DNA of 64,000 bases from Malus domestica (GCF_042453785.1 NC_091675.1:48494501-48558500); one strand, 5' to 3'; positions 24,339-36,406 are shown, counted from the stretch's first letter. Program-made: numbers and translations. Notes: generated by a model not told the origin, from the letters alone.

Positions 24339-25596
24339 TGATAAGTGGTCATTTAACTTCTATTGTACTTTTCCTTTGCAGTTAAATTAAAATCGAACGG
24401 TGAATGACTCTAATCATTTTCTCAGGCCATGACATCTAGGTCAAACGGGACTCGTGTGAAAATCAAGTGGCTTGATTTTATTTGTTTATAATTTACATGT
24501 CTCCAGCGCTATGTCAAAATTTTCCATTTTCCTAATCTTAACTTGTAACCGTGTAACTTTGCTTCCATCTCGTCCCTTATATCATCCCAATATATCAAGT
24601 TGGGTCAAAAAAATCGTTAGCTTAGCTGATGCATGCGCTTGTGTAGACTTCAATTGACCATGACCATTTTAAAATTGTATTCGCTAATTATTGTTTTAAG
24701 TGTTTGATTCTCGTGTTTCTTCGACATAAGATTTTAACGAGACCACATAAGTTGAAAACAAACAAAAAAGGAAAAGAAAAACAAAAGCACCAAAAAAACA
24801 AAGAACTTGCCGCCTAATTAATGTAGCTGGAAGTTGGGAGTTGCCTCCTAAAAATATAGCTGGAAGTTGGAACCTGGTGCCATCTCAACTTGGGTTGTTT
24901 TTTGGGTTAATTTTTATGGTATGTTTCTTAATTTCTACCTAATACCTAATATTATCTCACCTTGGATGAAACATGCCTCATACAGGATATGTCCCCTACA
25001 TCAATAATATGCCCCTTAATATGCATTGTCTGTCCAGTTTTACTTTTTTGTTGTCTGTTTCTTCCTCTTTCTATCTATCTACCACGCATGCTCTCCTAAG
25101 TAAGAACTATTGCCTCCTGAACGGTGCAGCCGGGTCAGCGGTGGATAGAACCTTCCTCTTCGACTTACTGCTACTCACATGTGTAAATTCTATCTTCTCT
25201 CCTTCATGTAACTTTGAGTAGTAATATCATTTGTATTTAAAAAACTATTCACCTGGAAACCTGTGAGTTAATTTGCTGTTTCTTCCTCCTATCGCCATGC
25301 TAACCTATACAGTATACATGCATGTGCGGTGTCGATGAGCTTTTTAGGGTGAAAAAACGCACCTCATTGCACAAAATGGTGGTTCTGAGAGCCGACAGAA
25401 CTATGAATGCTCAACTACGTACGTGAAATTGTTGGAATTTAATTTGTTAGTGGTTTTAAATTGAAGTGTACTTTTATTTCATATTTAATTATTATTTTAA
25501 TTACTTTGTTGTTATACCCAAACTTTTTTTTAAGACAATGGTATTAAATTATTGATGATAAAAATCCAGTACCAAGAAACTGTAATTTTCAAAAGC
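24339..25596. other. Intergenic DNA without a recognised gene
   Basis: AT-rich; no convincing coding frames, RNA genes or repeat ends were found. Confidence 0.4.
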
Positions 25597-25680
25597 AAAA
25601 CTAACGAAAAGGGCTTCAAAATTTTGAGTTTTAACAAAAAAACCATCTACTAACTTTTTTTTAATGATAAGGACAAGAGA
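25597..25680. repeat. Fragment of the MITE family at 24176-24328
   Basis: AACTAACGAAAAGGGCTTCAAAATTTTGAGTTTTAAC and the following AATGATAAGGACAAG correspond to one arm of that family in the opposite direction. Confidence 0.45.
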
Positions 25681-25712
25681 AAAAAAAAATACATAACAAA
25701 AGTTTGGTGCAG

Positions 25713-26213
25713 CCCCTACTTACTACGCCAAGTACACCCGCGAGAACTTCGTCAATTACAAAGAGGTCAAGGCCAACTACAACCAAGCCCTCCACGAGCT
25801 CTTCCTCAGGGCCTACAATCAATCCCTTTGGGTCCCCAACAAGGTAAATAATGGTGTATGATCCTAATGAATATGGAAGGAAAGGTTACAAAGAATAAAC
25901 GAAGTTTGATTTTTCTTTTTGGTCTTTTGTCGCGGTGAATGCTTTCTATTGGAATAAGCTAGAAAGATCTCACTCCCAAGTCCCCAACCCACATTTTTTT
26001 TTTGGATCAAAGTGGACAATAGTTATCATTGTGGACGTAGTGACCTTGTTGTCATGTTCTACTTTCAAGTTTCTTTCTGAAACATCACTTTTTTTTTGTG
26101 TTTTTGACACTTTTGTGTGAGTTTCTGGTGAACCCAATTGGGGTTTCTTGCGATTGCAGTACTCAGTGGACGAATCTGCGGCCGATAAGTTGAAGAAAAT
26201 CTGCTCCACTTAG
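25713..26213 (+). pseudogene. Two 3'-terminal exons of an unidentified plant gene
   Basis: Exon 25713-25843 reads PTYYAKYTRENFVNYKEVKA, then NYNQALHELFLRAYNQSLWV and PNK. A clean GT-AG intron follows, then exon 26160-26213 reads YSVDESAADKLKKICST and TAG. Codon use is more GC-rich than its surroundings and the exon-intron structure is intact, so it is gene-derived. I do not recognise the family. There is no upstream exon or start codon within reach: about 1 kb of AT-rich DNA with a MITE fragment precedes it. It is either a truncated gene end or a fragment captured elsewhere. Confidence 0.5.
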
Positions 26214-26474
26214 CGTGTCTGCCAAGTGTTTGATGTAATGCCCGAAAGATCATGAAGATATCCAGGCTGCAAAATGTGACTAAAGTTATAATAATGGAAA
26301 AACTTGAATTAACTGAGTCATCATCTGTGCCAATATATGTGGAATACTTTTGTAAAGTTTTCAGAAAACCTAATGCCAACATTGATAAAGGGAAGAAATA
26401 GAGAATTGTTCAGAGTTCAAATTGATTTTGCATATAAAATGTAAGAGAGAAAGGAACGCGTGTGCATAGCCGTA

Positions 26475-26645
26475 GTGGTTGAAAGGATGTGCAACACAAC
26501 AAAACATCCACCATAAAAACAGGTGTGGCCCTTGAGGGCTTCGATGGTGCCCTCTTCTCCATTGGGCATGAATTCACCACAGCCATCCGTAACAGTCCCT
26601 CCTATGGTTGCTACATGGTTCTTAAGGCACTCCTTGTAGTAAGTT
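26475..26645 (-). pseudogene. ZF-HD (zinc-finger homeodomain / MIF) dimerisation-domain remnant
   Basis: On the minus strand it reads [37 protein letters not shown], the signature of the ZF-HD zinc-finger domain (YKECLKNHA...DGCGEFMP...EALKC). After EALK the conserved Cys/His residues of the second half (CAACxCHRNFHR in relatives) are lost. No start, homeodomain or flanking coding sequence remains. ZF-HD and MIF proteins are plant transcription factors or their inhibitors; this copy can no longer form the zinc site. Confidence 0.7.
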
Positions 26646-26767
26646 TTCATAAACAATGTCATAAGTTTCATAAACAGTGTCGTAAGTTTTCATAAACAGT
26701 GTAGTAAGTTTCATAAACAATGTCCTAAGTTTCATAGACAGTGTAGTAAGTTTCATAAACAGTGTAC
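26640..26767. repeat. Minisatellite, about six 21-22 bp units
   Basis: Six units of the form TAAGTTT(T)CATAAACAGTGTAG with small changes. The array begins exactly where the ZF-HD remnant loses similarity. Confidence 0.85.
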
Positions 26768-26771
26768 CGTG

Positions 26772-28571
26772 AGTTTGTGCATCAAATTTTTGTCATTTTT
26801 TATTAAAATTATGCCTTTTTCATTCAAATTTAAGTTCTTTTGTCCTTTTTATTAAAATTTAAGGGGTTTTCATTAAAATTTAAGTCTTTTTAATTAAATA
26901 AAGTTAGAGCATGGTCTTTTTATTAAAATAAACTTAGTCCAAGCCATTTTCATGAAGGTTCCCATTTTCAAACTGGTCATAGTTGAACTGTTAGAGATTT
27001 CAATAATAAATATATAAATGATTATATATATATAGACTTGGCACTGCATTGTGCAACATGTGTGTGTATAATAGATAAAGGGTGCTAAGGTGTGCAGCAA
27101 GTGTACGGGCAACAACCTTTACAAAAGATTGGGCTTCATTCAACCTTTTACATTTGTATATTTTGTTGAATGGTTGCAACTTTTGATTATAAGACATGAT
27201 GATATTTATATTCTGAAAAATCTAAATAGAAGACATGTCTTTTGGGTCAACACTATTAAGAAAGATTGTATATCTTCAACTAAAATAAAAAGACTCGATG
27301 AACGGGTGCTTTGATGCCTATAAATACCTATTGTGACATAATGTTTCACACACAATTTCAGAAGTTTGTTTCTACTTTCCTTGCTCTATTCTCTCTCCAT
27401 CACATTCATACAATTTCTTTCTAGTTATTTCTAAGGGAATATAATTCGGTTTTGCTAATCGAATATTCCATACTTTATTATATCCTGGAAGTGATTTGCC
27501 AAGATACCTTTAGCAAACTCATTCGAGTGGGGACAAATAACACTTTAAGAAAACGATTCAAGTCAAACCTCAAAGTCATCATTCAGATTATTCTCCATAT
27601 TTCTACATTTAATCTAACATGAACAATTAAGCAAGATGAACTATACATAAAGGCTTGATCATTGGTCTACCAAAGTAGCTTTATTCTCCTTCCACTCACA
27701 CAGATTGTAAGAATCAAGAGTCCGAAGTTTAGTCATCGAATTGAGTAACCTACTTTGGAGTCTCCCCTTGGGTGTCCGACTCATTTGCGCTCTTACCAAC
27801 AGGGACCTTCAGAATAGCTAGTTGACAGAACTGCAAAGAATGGCCTGCATCATTAAGGACTGCCTACTATGCTCTAGAGCCTCATCTACCAGTTGCCTGT
27901 GAAGGTTTTTCCCTATATAGCCAGGTCAAACAAGAGAAACATTAATTGTCACTTACTACTCAAAACTCTTTCAAGTTCTCTTTTTCTATCTTATAACAAC
28001 CTAACTCTTTTAAGGCCCTAGAGCGATTTGCCAAACTGTTTGGGTTGAAAATGACATATTTTAGCACTTCAAACTAGACACCATCTGTAAAGTTAAGCTC
28101 TGTCACCTTGCTTAAAGCAAACCCTCACTTAAACTAAGTTGCCACCTCTTAACAAGCAAACCCACAACTGAAGTAGCCTTCCAGGCTTCCACCATCTGCT
28201 TAAAGAAAGCTGTCTCATTTTTATCAGCAAATTTTTCTTCTTTTAGCCTATTTCCACTTATTTCATAACCAAAACAAGAGGTTCGAGTTTGATAGAAAGA
28301 TCTAAGCCAAGAATTACCTGGAGTAAGTGTTAGTTGTTGGATTTTATAGTTTGAAACATGGTGAATCATGTAAGTACATGTGTGTTGTTATCTTTGCTTT
28401 CCATGTATGTTTCTAAATCTCTGAGGTACTTCGTTATTAAGGTTTGATTCAGTTCAGTTGCCTCATTTAACATTTGAACCTCTTTTGATTACTGATTTAG
28501 ATACCATTGATTTTGTTTCTTCGTTTAAAGTGTTTGTAATCGAACATCGAATAGTATATGAAATTGTGGTT
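26772..28571. other. Intergenic DNA without a recognised gene
   Basis: A TATAAATA box at about 27318-27325, followed by C/T-rich leader-like DNA (27360-27420), resembles a promoter or LTR start, but no coding region follows. A minus-strand frame at 28369-28112 (GYEISGNRLKEEKFADKNET, AFFKQMVEAWKATS) looks faintly coding and is unassigned. Confidence 0.35.
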
Positions 28572-28576
28572 GATTC

Positions 28577-28772
28577 TAAAGATGAGGATGCCAAGTCATG
28601 ACATATGTTTCTTAGATAGCAAATCATAATATGCCATGTGTACAAAGTTTCTTTAGACTGTTAGAAAGAATATTGTAATTAGCTTTGGCTATATATATTA
28701 CATGTGATGTAATTATTTTTCATTCAATGAAAGAGGAATATTCACAAAACATTGTGTTCTTAGTTTTCTATA
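28577..28772 (+). repeat. 5' LTR of Copia element 1
   Basis: 196 bp; it contains TGACATATGTTTCTTAG and a CTATATATATTACATG TATA-like region, both repeated in the 3' LTR. The only larger difference is the length of the TA run. Confidence 0.9.
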
Positions 28773-28785
28773 TGGTTTCATTGCC
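28773..28785 (+). promoter_or_regulatory. Primer-binding site of Copia element 1
   Basis: TGGTTTCATTGCC directly abuts the LTR. It resembles the initiator-Met tRNA site TGGTATCAGAGC common in plant Copia elements, with several changes. Confidence 0.5.
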
Positions 28786-28902
28786 AACCGCCTCACAACC
28801 TCTCTCGATCCTTTTCTATTCCGCTATGCTTCTCTGATTTCTCTACATTTTGCCTGATTTCTTCATCGATCTTCGATCTTGTCTCGTATCTCTTGATCTC
28901 TA

Positions 28903-29690
28903 ATGGCGTCTCCTTCTGCGTTTTCTGAGTCAGTGCCCAATCCGAATCCCAATTCCTCTTCAAACCCTAATTCTTCTCAATCTTACATATATCTCACGAT
29001 CCAAAACATTGGCAGCATGGTGCCTATCAAGCTTAAGAGATCCAATTATCTGCCTTGGGGAGCTCTCTTTGCCCCAATTCTTCGGCGTTATCAGCTTCTT
29101 GGTATTGTCGATGGCATAGAATCGTGGCCGACGCCATTTTTGCCTGATCGATCTCTCAATCCTAGCGTTCAAATCTTGGTATGAGAAAGATCAAAATCTC
29201 CTAATTTAGTTCAATTCCACACTCTCTGAGGAGGTAATTCCATTTATTGTTGGAGTTTCGTCTTCTCGAGATCTCTGGCTCAAACTTGAACAATGATTTG
29301 GGGAGTTTCTGATACGCACATTCATCAGCTTCGATTGCGACTTCAAAGCATTCAAAAAGGTTCAGAATCAATGTCTGATTATCTACAAGAACTTAAAGAG
29401 ATCTATGATTCTCTCACTGCCGCTGGAGCTTCAATTTCTAATTGTGATCTAATTGCTACCACTTTTGCTAGTCTTCCTGATGATTTTGAGTCTTTCACCG
29501 ACTTGATCATGCTTCGATTATCTTCTACTTCTTTGGATGAGTTGCATGGGTTACTACTCACCAAGGAGCTTTCTATGAATCGTCAAAAGAAAGTTATCTC
29601 CTCCAACAATGTTGAACCTTTTCATGTTTTATCTGTACAAGGTCAACCACCTCTTCTTCCCATATCGCCCCAGGCATATGCAGTATAGAA
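28903..29690 (+). pseudogene. Copia gag of element 1 (broken)
   Basis: The ATG at 28903 starts MASPSAFSESVPNPNPNSSS, then YIYLTIQNIGSMVPIKLKRS and NYLPWGALFAPILRRYQLLG, a standard Copia gag N-terminus. The frame stops at 29182-29184. The next segment resumes at 29293 (THIHQLRLRLQSIQKGSESM, then DYLQELKEIYDSLTAAG) and stops at about 29686. A CCHC zinc knuckle (CQICGNLSHEAIDC, 29863-29904) follows in yet another frame. At least two frameshifts and one stop separate the parts. Confidence 0.85.
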
Positions 29691-29862
29691 TCCACCACTT
29701 CAGAACTCTTTTCGCTGCAATTCAAATCAAGGACGGAACAATCGCTATAATAGTACTCGTGGCACTAAAGGCAACTCTCGAGGAAATCAGTATACCAATG
29801 GCTTCACTCGCACCAACAACAATTTCAACTCTCGTGGTTCATCTTCTGTCCTAGGGCACTGT

Positions 29863-32800
29863 GTCAAATTTGTGGCAATCTTAGTCATGAAGCTATTGAC
29901 TGTTTTGATCATATTAATCCAAAGATCTCAGGTCGAATTCCCCCTGCCAAACTTCAAGCAATGTGTGCACGCTATTCTACAAAGCATTCTTCTTCTTGGC
30001 TGATAGACTCTGGTGCTACCTCGCACATCACCAATGACATCTCAACCATCAATTCTCATACTCCTTACACTGGTGAAGAAAAAGTATACATCGGCGATGG
30101 TAAAGGTTTGTCAATTACTCATGTTGGTTCTTTTATGTTACATACACCCACAGCTTCATTTAAATTGAACAATGTTCTTCATGTTCCTCACATGAAACAC
30201 AATTTGTTGTTTGTTTTTCAATTTCTCCGTGATAATTATTGTTCTTTGACACTTGACTCTGATAGATCCGTTATCAAGGATCGTTCTACAGGGAAGATGC
30301 TTTTGCCGGGCTCAATTAAAGATGGGTTCTATCCTCTGCACACTGTCTCTTCTACTGGTAAAGCTCAATCTTCCATTACTACCTCGGCTTTTGTTAGTAT
30401 TAAAGCTCCAGTCAAGATATGGCATAGTCACTTGGGTCATCCATCCTCATCTATATTTCACAAGGTTATAGCTAATAAACTTGCTGTGCAAGGTACATCT
30501 TCTGTAGATTTTTTCTGCTCTAATTGTGCTATAGCCAAAAATCACAAGCTTCCTTTTAAAGTTGCAAGTTCGTCTGCTTCTCAAAGTCTGGCATTACTAC
30601 ACTGTGATGTTTGGGGACCTGCCCCTGTGCTTTCTGTTAGTGGCTTTTGGTATTACTTGTTGTTAGTAGATGATCATACTAAGTATAGCTGGTTTTTTCC
30701 CTTAAAAGCTAAATCAAAGGTGTATTCTACATTTGTAAGCTTCAAAACATATGTAGAAAACTCTGTTAGAAATAAAATAAAGGCTATACTTTCAGATTCA
30801 GGGGGTGAATTTATTGGTACTTCTTTTCAAACATTTCTCAAATTGCATGGTATTTCTCATCAACTTAGTTGTCCACATACTCTTGAGAAAAATGGATGTG
30901 TGGAAAGAAAACACAGGCATCTTATTGAGGTAGCTCGCACTCTATTGGTTGCATCTCATGTTCCACAATAGTATTGGGTTGAAGCTATCTCCACTACTCT
31001 TTATTTGATCAATCGCTTACCTGTTTCTAGTATTGTTCATTCTCCTTGGGAATTGTTGTTCCATTCATCTCCAGATTATACTAGGCTTAAGGTATTTGGC
31101 TGCAGCTGCTTTCCGTGGTTAAAACTGTATGTTTCTTCGAAGTTAGATGGTAAATGTAAGGAATGTGCTTTTCTTGGATATAGTATGCAACATAAGGGCT
31201 ATAGGTGCTTAGATCCTCTCACTGGTTGAGTATACATCTCCAAGCATGTTTTATTCAATGTGACAGCCTTTCCATTTCACCAAGTTCACCCTCATTCCCA
31301 GTTTTCTTCTACATCTGCCATTATCCCTCCCATTATAGATCTTCATTTCCCCATTTCTCGACCCTCCTCTCCACCTATTAATCAATCATCTATACCTCAA
31401 CCTCAACCTCAACCTCAATCATAAACCACCATCACTTCTGTTGAATCATAAACCACCACTACTTATGTTGAACCCTCATCTCATGTACCACTCCCCAACA
31501 TTCATCCAATGGTTACTCGGTCTAAAAATGGTATTTTTGGACCCAAAGCCTATACTGCTACTAAACATTCTCTGCCATCTACTGTGGATTATGTTCCTAC
31601 TACCTACAATCAAGCTGCCAAGTATAGTGAATGGCGTCTAGCTTTGCAAATTGAGTTTAATGCCCTTCAATCCACTGGAACTTGGTCTCTAGTTCCCTCT
31701 TCACCATCTTAGAATGTGGTCGGCTGCAAATGGGTGTTTAGAATTAAGAAAAAGCCTGATGGTTCTATTGATAGGTATAAGGCCCAATTGGTTGCCAAGG
31801 GTTTTCACCAACAAGAGGGGCTTGATTATCAGGAAACATTTAGTCATGTAGCTAAGCCTGTTACCATTCGCATTTTGCTCACTTTTGTTGTTCAATTCAA
31901 TTGGTTTTTGCATCAGCTTGATATTAGCAATGCGTTTCTTCATGGAAACTTAAAAGAAAATGTACTTATGCAACCTCCTGGCTTCAGTGATCCAACCTTG
32001 CCTAATCATGTGTGTAAACTCAGAAAGTCCTTATATGGACTCAAGCAAGCTCCCATGGCATGGTTTAATAAGCTTTTTCAAGCTCTTAAGTCCCTTGGTT
32101 TTACTCAATCTTGTTATGGTGCATCTCTATTTGTTATAAAGGATCTTATTCTAGTTATTGTATTGGTTTATGTCGACGACATATTGGTTAGTGGCCCTGA
32201 TCCATCGGTCTTTAACTTGTTCATAAAAAAGCTTGGTTCTTATTTCCAGTCAAGGATTTAGGTCCTCTTCATTACTTTCTGGGATTAAAAGTTCAAAGAT
32301 CGCAACAAGGTCTCTTTCTTCATCAAGGAAAGTATCTTTTGGATCTATTGCAGAAAACAAAGATGGAGGCTGCAAAACCATGTTGCACACCCCTTGGAAC
32401 TACAAAGTTGGATCACAGTGGCATTCCATTATCTAATCCCACTGAGTATAGGTCTATTGTGGGTGCATTACAATATTTGACCTGGACTCATCCTGATATC
32501 TCTTTTGCTGTAAACCAAGTCTGCCAGTTTATGCATCAACCTACTGATCTTCATCTGCAAGCAGCTAAAAGAATTCTCTGCTTTCTCAAAGGCACAACTT
32601 CACATGGTCTTTGGTTCAAACAAGGTAATCTCAATCTTTCAGACTTATTTGATGCAGACTGGGCGGGTTGTACATTTGATCGTAGATTGACTAGTGGCTT
32701 TTGTGTGTTTCTTGGATCAAATTTAATAAGCTGCAGTGCTAAGAAGCAGCCTACAATGGCTCGATCTTCCACTGAGGTTGAATATTGGTTCTGGCTCACA

Positions 32801-33127
32801 CTGCATCTAAGTTTACCTCGATCTGCAAGGTTTTTCGTGATTTTGGCTTTCCTTTATCTCTCAAACCTACAATCTGGTGTGATATCATCTCTGCTATATC
32901 TCTTGCTTCTAATTTGGTTTTTCATTCTCGAACCAAGCATGTAGAAATCGATTATCAGTACATTAGAGAATTAGTTCTTTCTAATCTTGTTCGAGTTCAG
33001 TATGTCTACAGTGAGGATCAAATAGCTGACATTCATACCAAATCATTGTCTAAAAACATGTTTCTTTTCCTCCAGTCCAAGCTATCACTTGGAACTTCAA
33101 CTTCTTCCAAGCTCAGCTTGAGGGAGT
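29863..33127 (+). pseudogene. Copia pol of element 1: protease, integrase, RT, RNase H (broken)
   Basis: Protease motif WLIDSGATSHIT (about 30000) is followed by the gag-pre-integrase HxxxGHP (WHSHLGHPS) with FFCSNCAIAKNH. The integrase core follows: LLHCDVWGPAP, VDDHTKYSWFFPL and SDSGGEF. A TAG at 30969 and a TGA near 31229 interrupt the integrase. RT starts about 31716 (VVGCKWVFRIKKKPDG), with FLHQLDISNAFLHGN and an intact YVDDI at about 32166-32180. RNase H has FDADWAGC and SSTEVEY, and a frameshift near 32785. It ends with the EDQIADIHTKSL tail just before the polypurine tract. Confidence 0.88.
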
Positions 33128-33128
33128 G

Positions 33129-33331
33129 TAAAGATGAGGATGCCAAATCATGACATATGTTTCTTAGATAGCAAATCATAATATGCCATGTGTACAAAGT
33201 TTGTTTAGACTGTTAGAAAGAATATTGTAAATAGCTTTGGCTATATATATATATATTACATGTGATGTAATTATTTTTCATTCAATGAAAGAGGAATATT
33301 CAGAAAACAATTGTGTTCTTAGTTTTCTATA
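33129..33331 (+). repeat. 3' LTR of Copia element 1
   Basis: 203 bp. It differs from the 5' LTR by a few substitutions and a longer TA run, implying a fairly recent insertion. Confidence 0.9.
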
Positions 33332-33336
33332 GATTC

Positions 33337-35248
33337 AGTTTGTTGGAATCATAGTGTTTATGTCAATTAATTCTTATTGTTTTGAGTACATGTCGAGTGC
33401 AAGCGTGACTTCAAATTCTCATCAAAATTATAGAAATTATCAAGGGAAACATATTCATTGTACAAGAATATGTATTTATTCATTGTACAAGAATATGTAT
33501 TTATTCAAGCGTCAGAGCATCTCCAATAAGCTTCCAAATGAACACTGTCATAATCTCTTACCACACCACCACCCACCATGAGATGCTTTCCCAACCCTCG
33601 CCTTCCCGTAGACAGTAGCTCATAATCCGTCTCCTTTGTCTTGTGCTTTTATTTATATTCATCATAATGGGCTTTATTTACCCTCCAAGTAATACAAATC
33701 CTAAAAAAACCTTTGGCCTTGCGCTTTTTAACTCCTAATTTACGCAATCATATTCCTATTACAATACTAACTGCAATAAATACTGAATTATTTCCATTTT
33801 TATACCAAATCATTATCAATTCATTTTCATTTCCAACCATCTCGTCGCCATTAATTCTTAAAACTAAGTACAAATTAAATAGTCCCACCAGGCAAATGGT
33901 AGTTGGGACTTTCAATTGATGCGTACATGGAGAGAGTGTAGCCCTTTCATATTTTTATGAATTTGAGAGAGAATGTGTTGTCAAGTCTTAAGTAGAAAAA
34001 ATAGCAGAAAAGGCTAAACGATGTGCCATTTCAGGAAGCATGAGCCAAGAGCCAAGAGCCAAGAGCCAAGAGCCAAGACGTATCCGCATCTCCTTGCCCT
34101 CTTACTTTTTATTGAAGGGACCGACAATCACAAAGGCATCACTACTAAAAATGGACTACCTCCATGATAATATCTCCATACAATATTCAGACCACTAATT
34201 TGTTTCACGTACTATAAAACAATCAAAATTCTATTTTAAATTGCCAAACTCAAAAAGTTCATTTTCAAGAGATGCAGTAAAAGAGTCTCTATTATAACAA
34301 AATGTACCGTCACTTTTTAAATTTAGATGAAAAGTTTGTTAAAATAAAAAGTGTTATTGAAGATGAAAAGTTAAACTGAGTAACTAAAATAGTTTGTGAC
34401 ACGCTCAAGTTACTAGTTTTACAAAAAATTAGAATTTCTTAAAGATGTTCTAAGAGCCAGAAGAGCTATGGAACCAAAAAAAGTGACTTGGTGCTAATGG
34501 GCTTCAAAGCCACACGACTTGGACTTGGGCTCAGAATGCTTAACGGGTCTAACACCAAAATCTTGCTAATTAATATTGAGCCGAAACATTAGAGTACAAT
34601 AATACGCGACATACATAGTTGACTTACGAGATGAAGAATTCAAGAAAATTAAGCGAGTAATTTAAGCCAGTTAAAAGACAATGTATACTATAAGCTTAAT
34701 TATGTTGAGTTCCATGGTTGTAACTTGGTCTTAGCTTGGCATTGCCATTAGAAATTGGCTTTTCGAGAAGGTAATTGTTGAGATGGATCTGTGAGACATT
34801 GTTGAGAGGATAACCATTTTGCACATTGCCTTTGCAAAATATGGGCTTATGGCCTCCATCTTATAGAGATATCCATTTTGATCGAGGTTCTTTTTCAAAA
34901 ATTAATTAACAAGACAGAGTAATCTAAGTTCTTATAAATCATTTCAAGGTTTCTTAGTTTTCCAATGTTAGATACTACTCCACTTTCTCACATTTTGTCG
35001 CATTTCTAATCTTGATCATATTTTCCTATTTGACGTTAATTTATTTTAATATGGTAATTTACGTGTGTGCAATGTTAACATTGAAATTATATGGGATATC
35101 CAAATGATTTTTTTAATACGACACAAATGATACTAGGAGACTGTGAAACCAAGCCTAGGATTTCATCAATTGAGCTACAAGTTTTTACAAAATAATCAAA
35201 GTGATCAGGGCATGTTTACTTGCTTGAAATGGAGAAAATGATGAATAG
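33337..35248. other. Intergenic DNA without a recognised gene
   Basis: AT-rich; short frames have no domains. The only patterned sequence is the heptamer array at 34042-34078. Confidence 0.4.
34042..34078. repeat. (GAGCCAA)n tandem repeat
   Basis: Five consecutive copies of the 7-mer GAGCCAA. Confidence 0.9.
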
Positions 35249-35257
35249 AAAAAAAAA

Positions 35258-36406
35258 GGGTAAATTACATAGTAGCCCCTCAGGTTTGAGCTTTATTGCA
35301 ATCTCATACAACATCTTTAAAACATTTCACTTTCATACCTCAAGTACTATTTTATTTCAATTTCATACAACCGTTAGATTTTCCATCCATGGATCTGTTA
35401 AATGCTGACGTGGCTGCTACATATATGACACGTGACTGCCAAATGTCTGCCACGTGACAAATAAAATAATTTTTTAATTTTTTTTAAAAAAAAAACATAT
35501 CTGCCACTTTTTTTTTTCTCTTTCTTCTTCTTCTTCTCTCTCTTTCTTCGTGACTGCCAAATGTCTGCCACGTGACAAATAAAATAATTTTTTAATTTAA
35601 AAAAAAAAAAAAACATATCTGCCACTTTTTTTTTTTCTCTTTCTTCTTCTTCTCGGTTCGGACCTTTTTTTTTTTTCCTTCTTCTTCTTCTTCTTCTTCT
35701 TCGCCCTCCTCCTCCTCTTTCTTCTTCTCTTCTTCTTCTTCCTCCTTCTTCTTCTGGGTTCGGTCCTGTTTTTTTTTCTCTTTCTTCTTCTTCTCTTTCT
35801 CTTTCTTCTTCTTCTTCTCTTTCTTCTTCTTCTTCTCTTTCTTCTTCTTCTTCTTCTGGGTTCGGACCTTTTTTTTTTTCTTCTTCTTCTTCTTCTTCTT
35901 CTTCTTCTCCCTCCTCCTCTTTCTTCTTCTCTTCTTCTTCTTCCTCCTTTTTCTGGGTTCGGTCCCTTTTTTTTTTTTTTTTTTTCTTCTTCTTCTTCTT
36001 CCTCCTCCTCCTCCTCTTTCTTCTTCTTCCTCCTTCTTCTGGGTTCGGACCCCTTTCTTTTTTTTTTCTTCTTCTTCTTCTTCTTTCTCCTCCCTCCTCT
36101 TTCTTCTTCTTCTTCTCTTTCTCTTTCTTCTTCTTCTGGGTTCGGACCTTTTTTTTTCTTCCAATTTCAGGTTTTTTAAAAAAAAATTAAAAAATTATTT
36201 TATTTGCCACGTGGCAGACATTTGGCAGCCACGTGTCATATATGTGGCAGCCACGTCAGCATTTAACAAATCCATGGATGGAAAATCTAACGGTTGTATG
36301 AAATTGAAATAAAATAGTACTTGAGGTATGAAAGTGAAATGTTTTAAAGATGTTGTATGAGATTGCAATAAAGCTCAAACCTGAGGGGCTACTATGTAAT
36401 TTACCC
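35258..36406. mobile_element. Foldback MULE-type element (1149 bp) with about 220-bp inverted arms
   Basis: The left arm begins GGGTAAATTACATAGTAGCC and the right arm ends with its inverse (GGCTACTATGTAATTTACCC). The two arms pair for about 220 bp through CCGTTAGATTTTCCATCCAT and the ACGTGGCTGC region. It is flanked by A9 on each side (35249-35257 and 36407-36415), consistent with a 9-bp TSD, though a homopolymer is weak evidence. No transposase. The core between the arms is polypyrimidine. Confidence 0.8.
35506..36160. repeat. Polypyrimidine (CTT)n core with about 97-bp higher-order units
   Basis: The plus strand is almost only C and T (TTCTTCTTC). It is punctuated by six copies of GGTTCGGACC/GGTTCGGTCC near 35655, 35756, 35858, 35954, 36041 and 36138, which gives units of 87-102 bp. 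The lysine/glutamate-rich open frame on the other strand is an artefact of the repeat. Confidence 0.85.

Larger units (their letters stand above)
28577..33331 (+). mobile_element. Copia LTR retrotransposon, element 1 (4755 bp), LTRs ending TA...TA
   Basis: The two LTRs (28577-28772 and 33129-33331) are near-identical. A perfect 5-bp TSD GATTC (28572-28576 and 33332-33336) defines the ends, so the LTR starts TAAAGATGAGG and ends TTTTCTATA instead of TG...CA. A primer-binding-like TGGTTTCATTGCC follows the 5' LTR directly, and a polypurine tract TTGAGGGAGTG precedes the 3' LTR. Domain order gag, protease, integrase, RT, RNase H is that of Ty1/Copia. Several stops and frameshifts make it non-autonomous. 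A relative sits at 46633-51416. Confidence 0.92.

Noticed and set aside
26640..26767. CRISPR-like array
   Set aside because: The units are contiguous 21-22 bp tandem copies without unique spacers, in a plant nuclear context. It is a minisatellite.
28112..28369. Minus-strand open frame with coding-like texture (KEEKFADKNETAFFKQ)
   Set aside because: No start, family or splice partner was found. It was kept only as a remark in the intergenic entry.
35592..36164. 190-residue lysine/glutamate-rich open frame on the minus strand
   Set aside because: It is the translation of the (CTT)n polypyrimidine repeat inside the foldback element, with no start context or domain.
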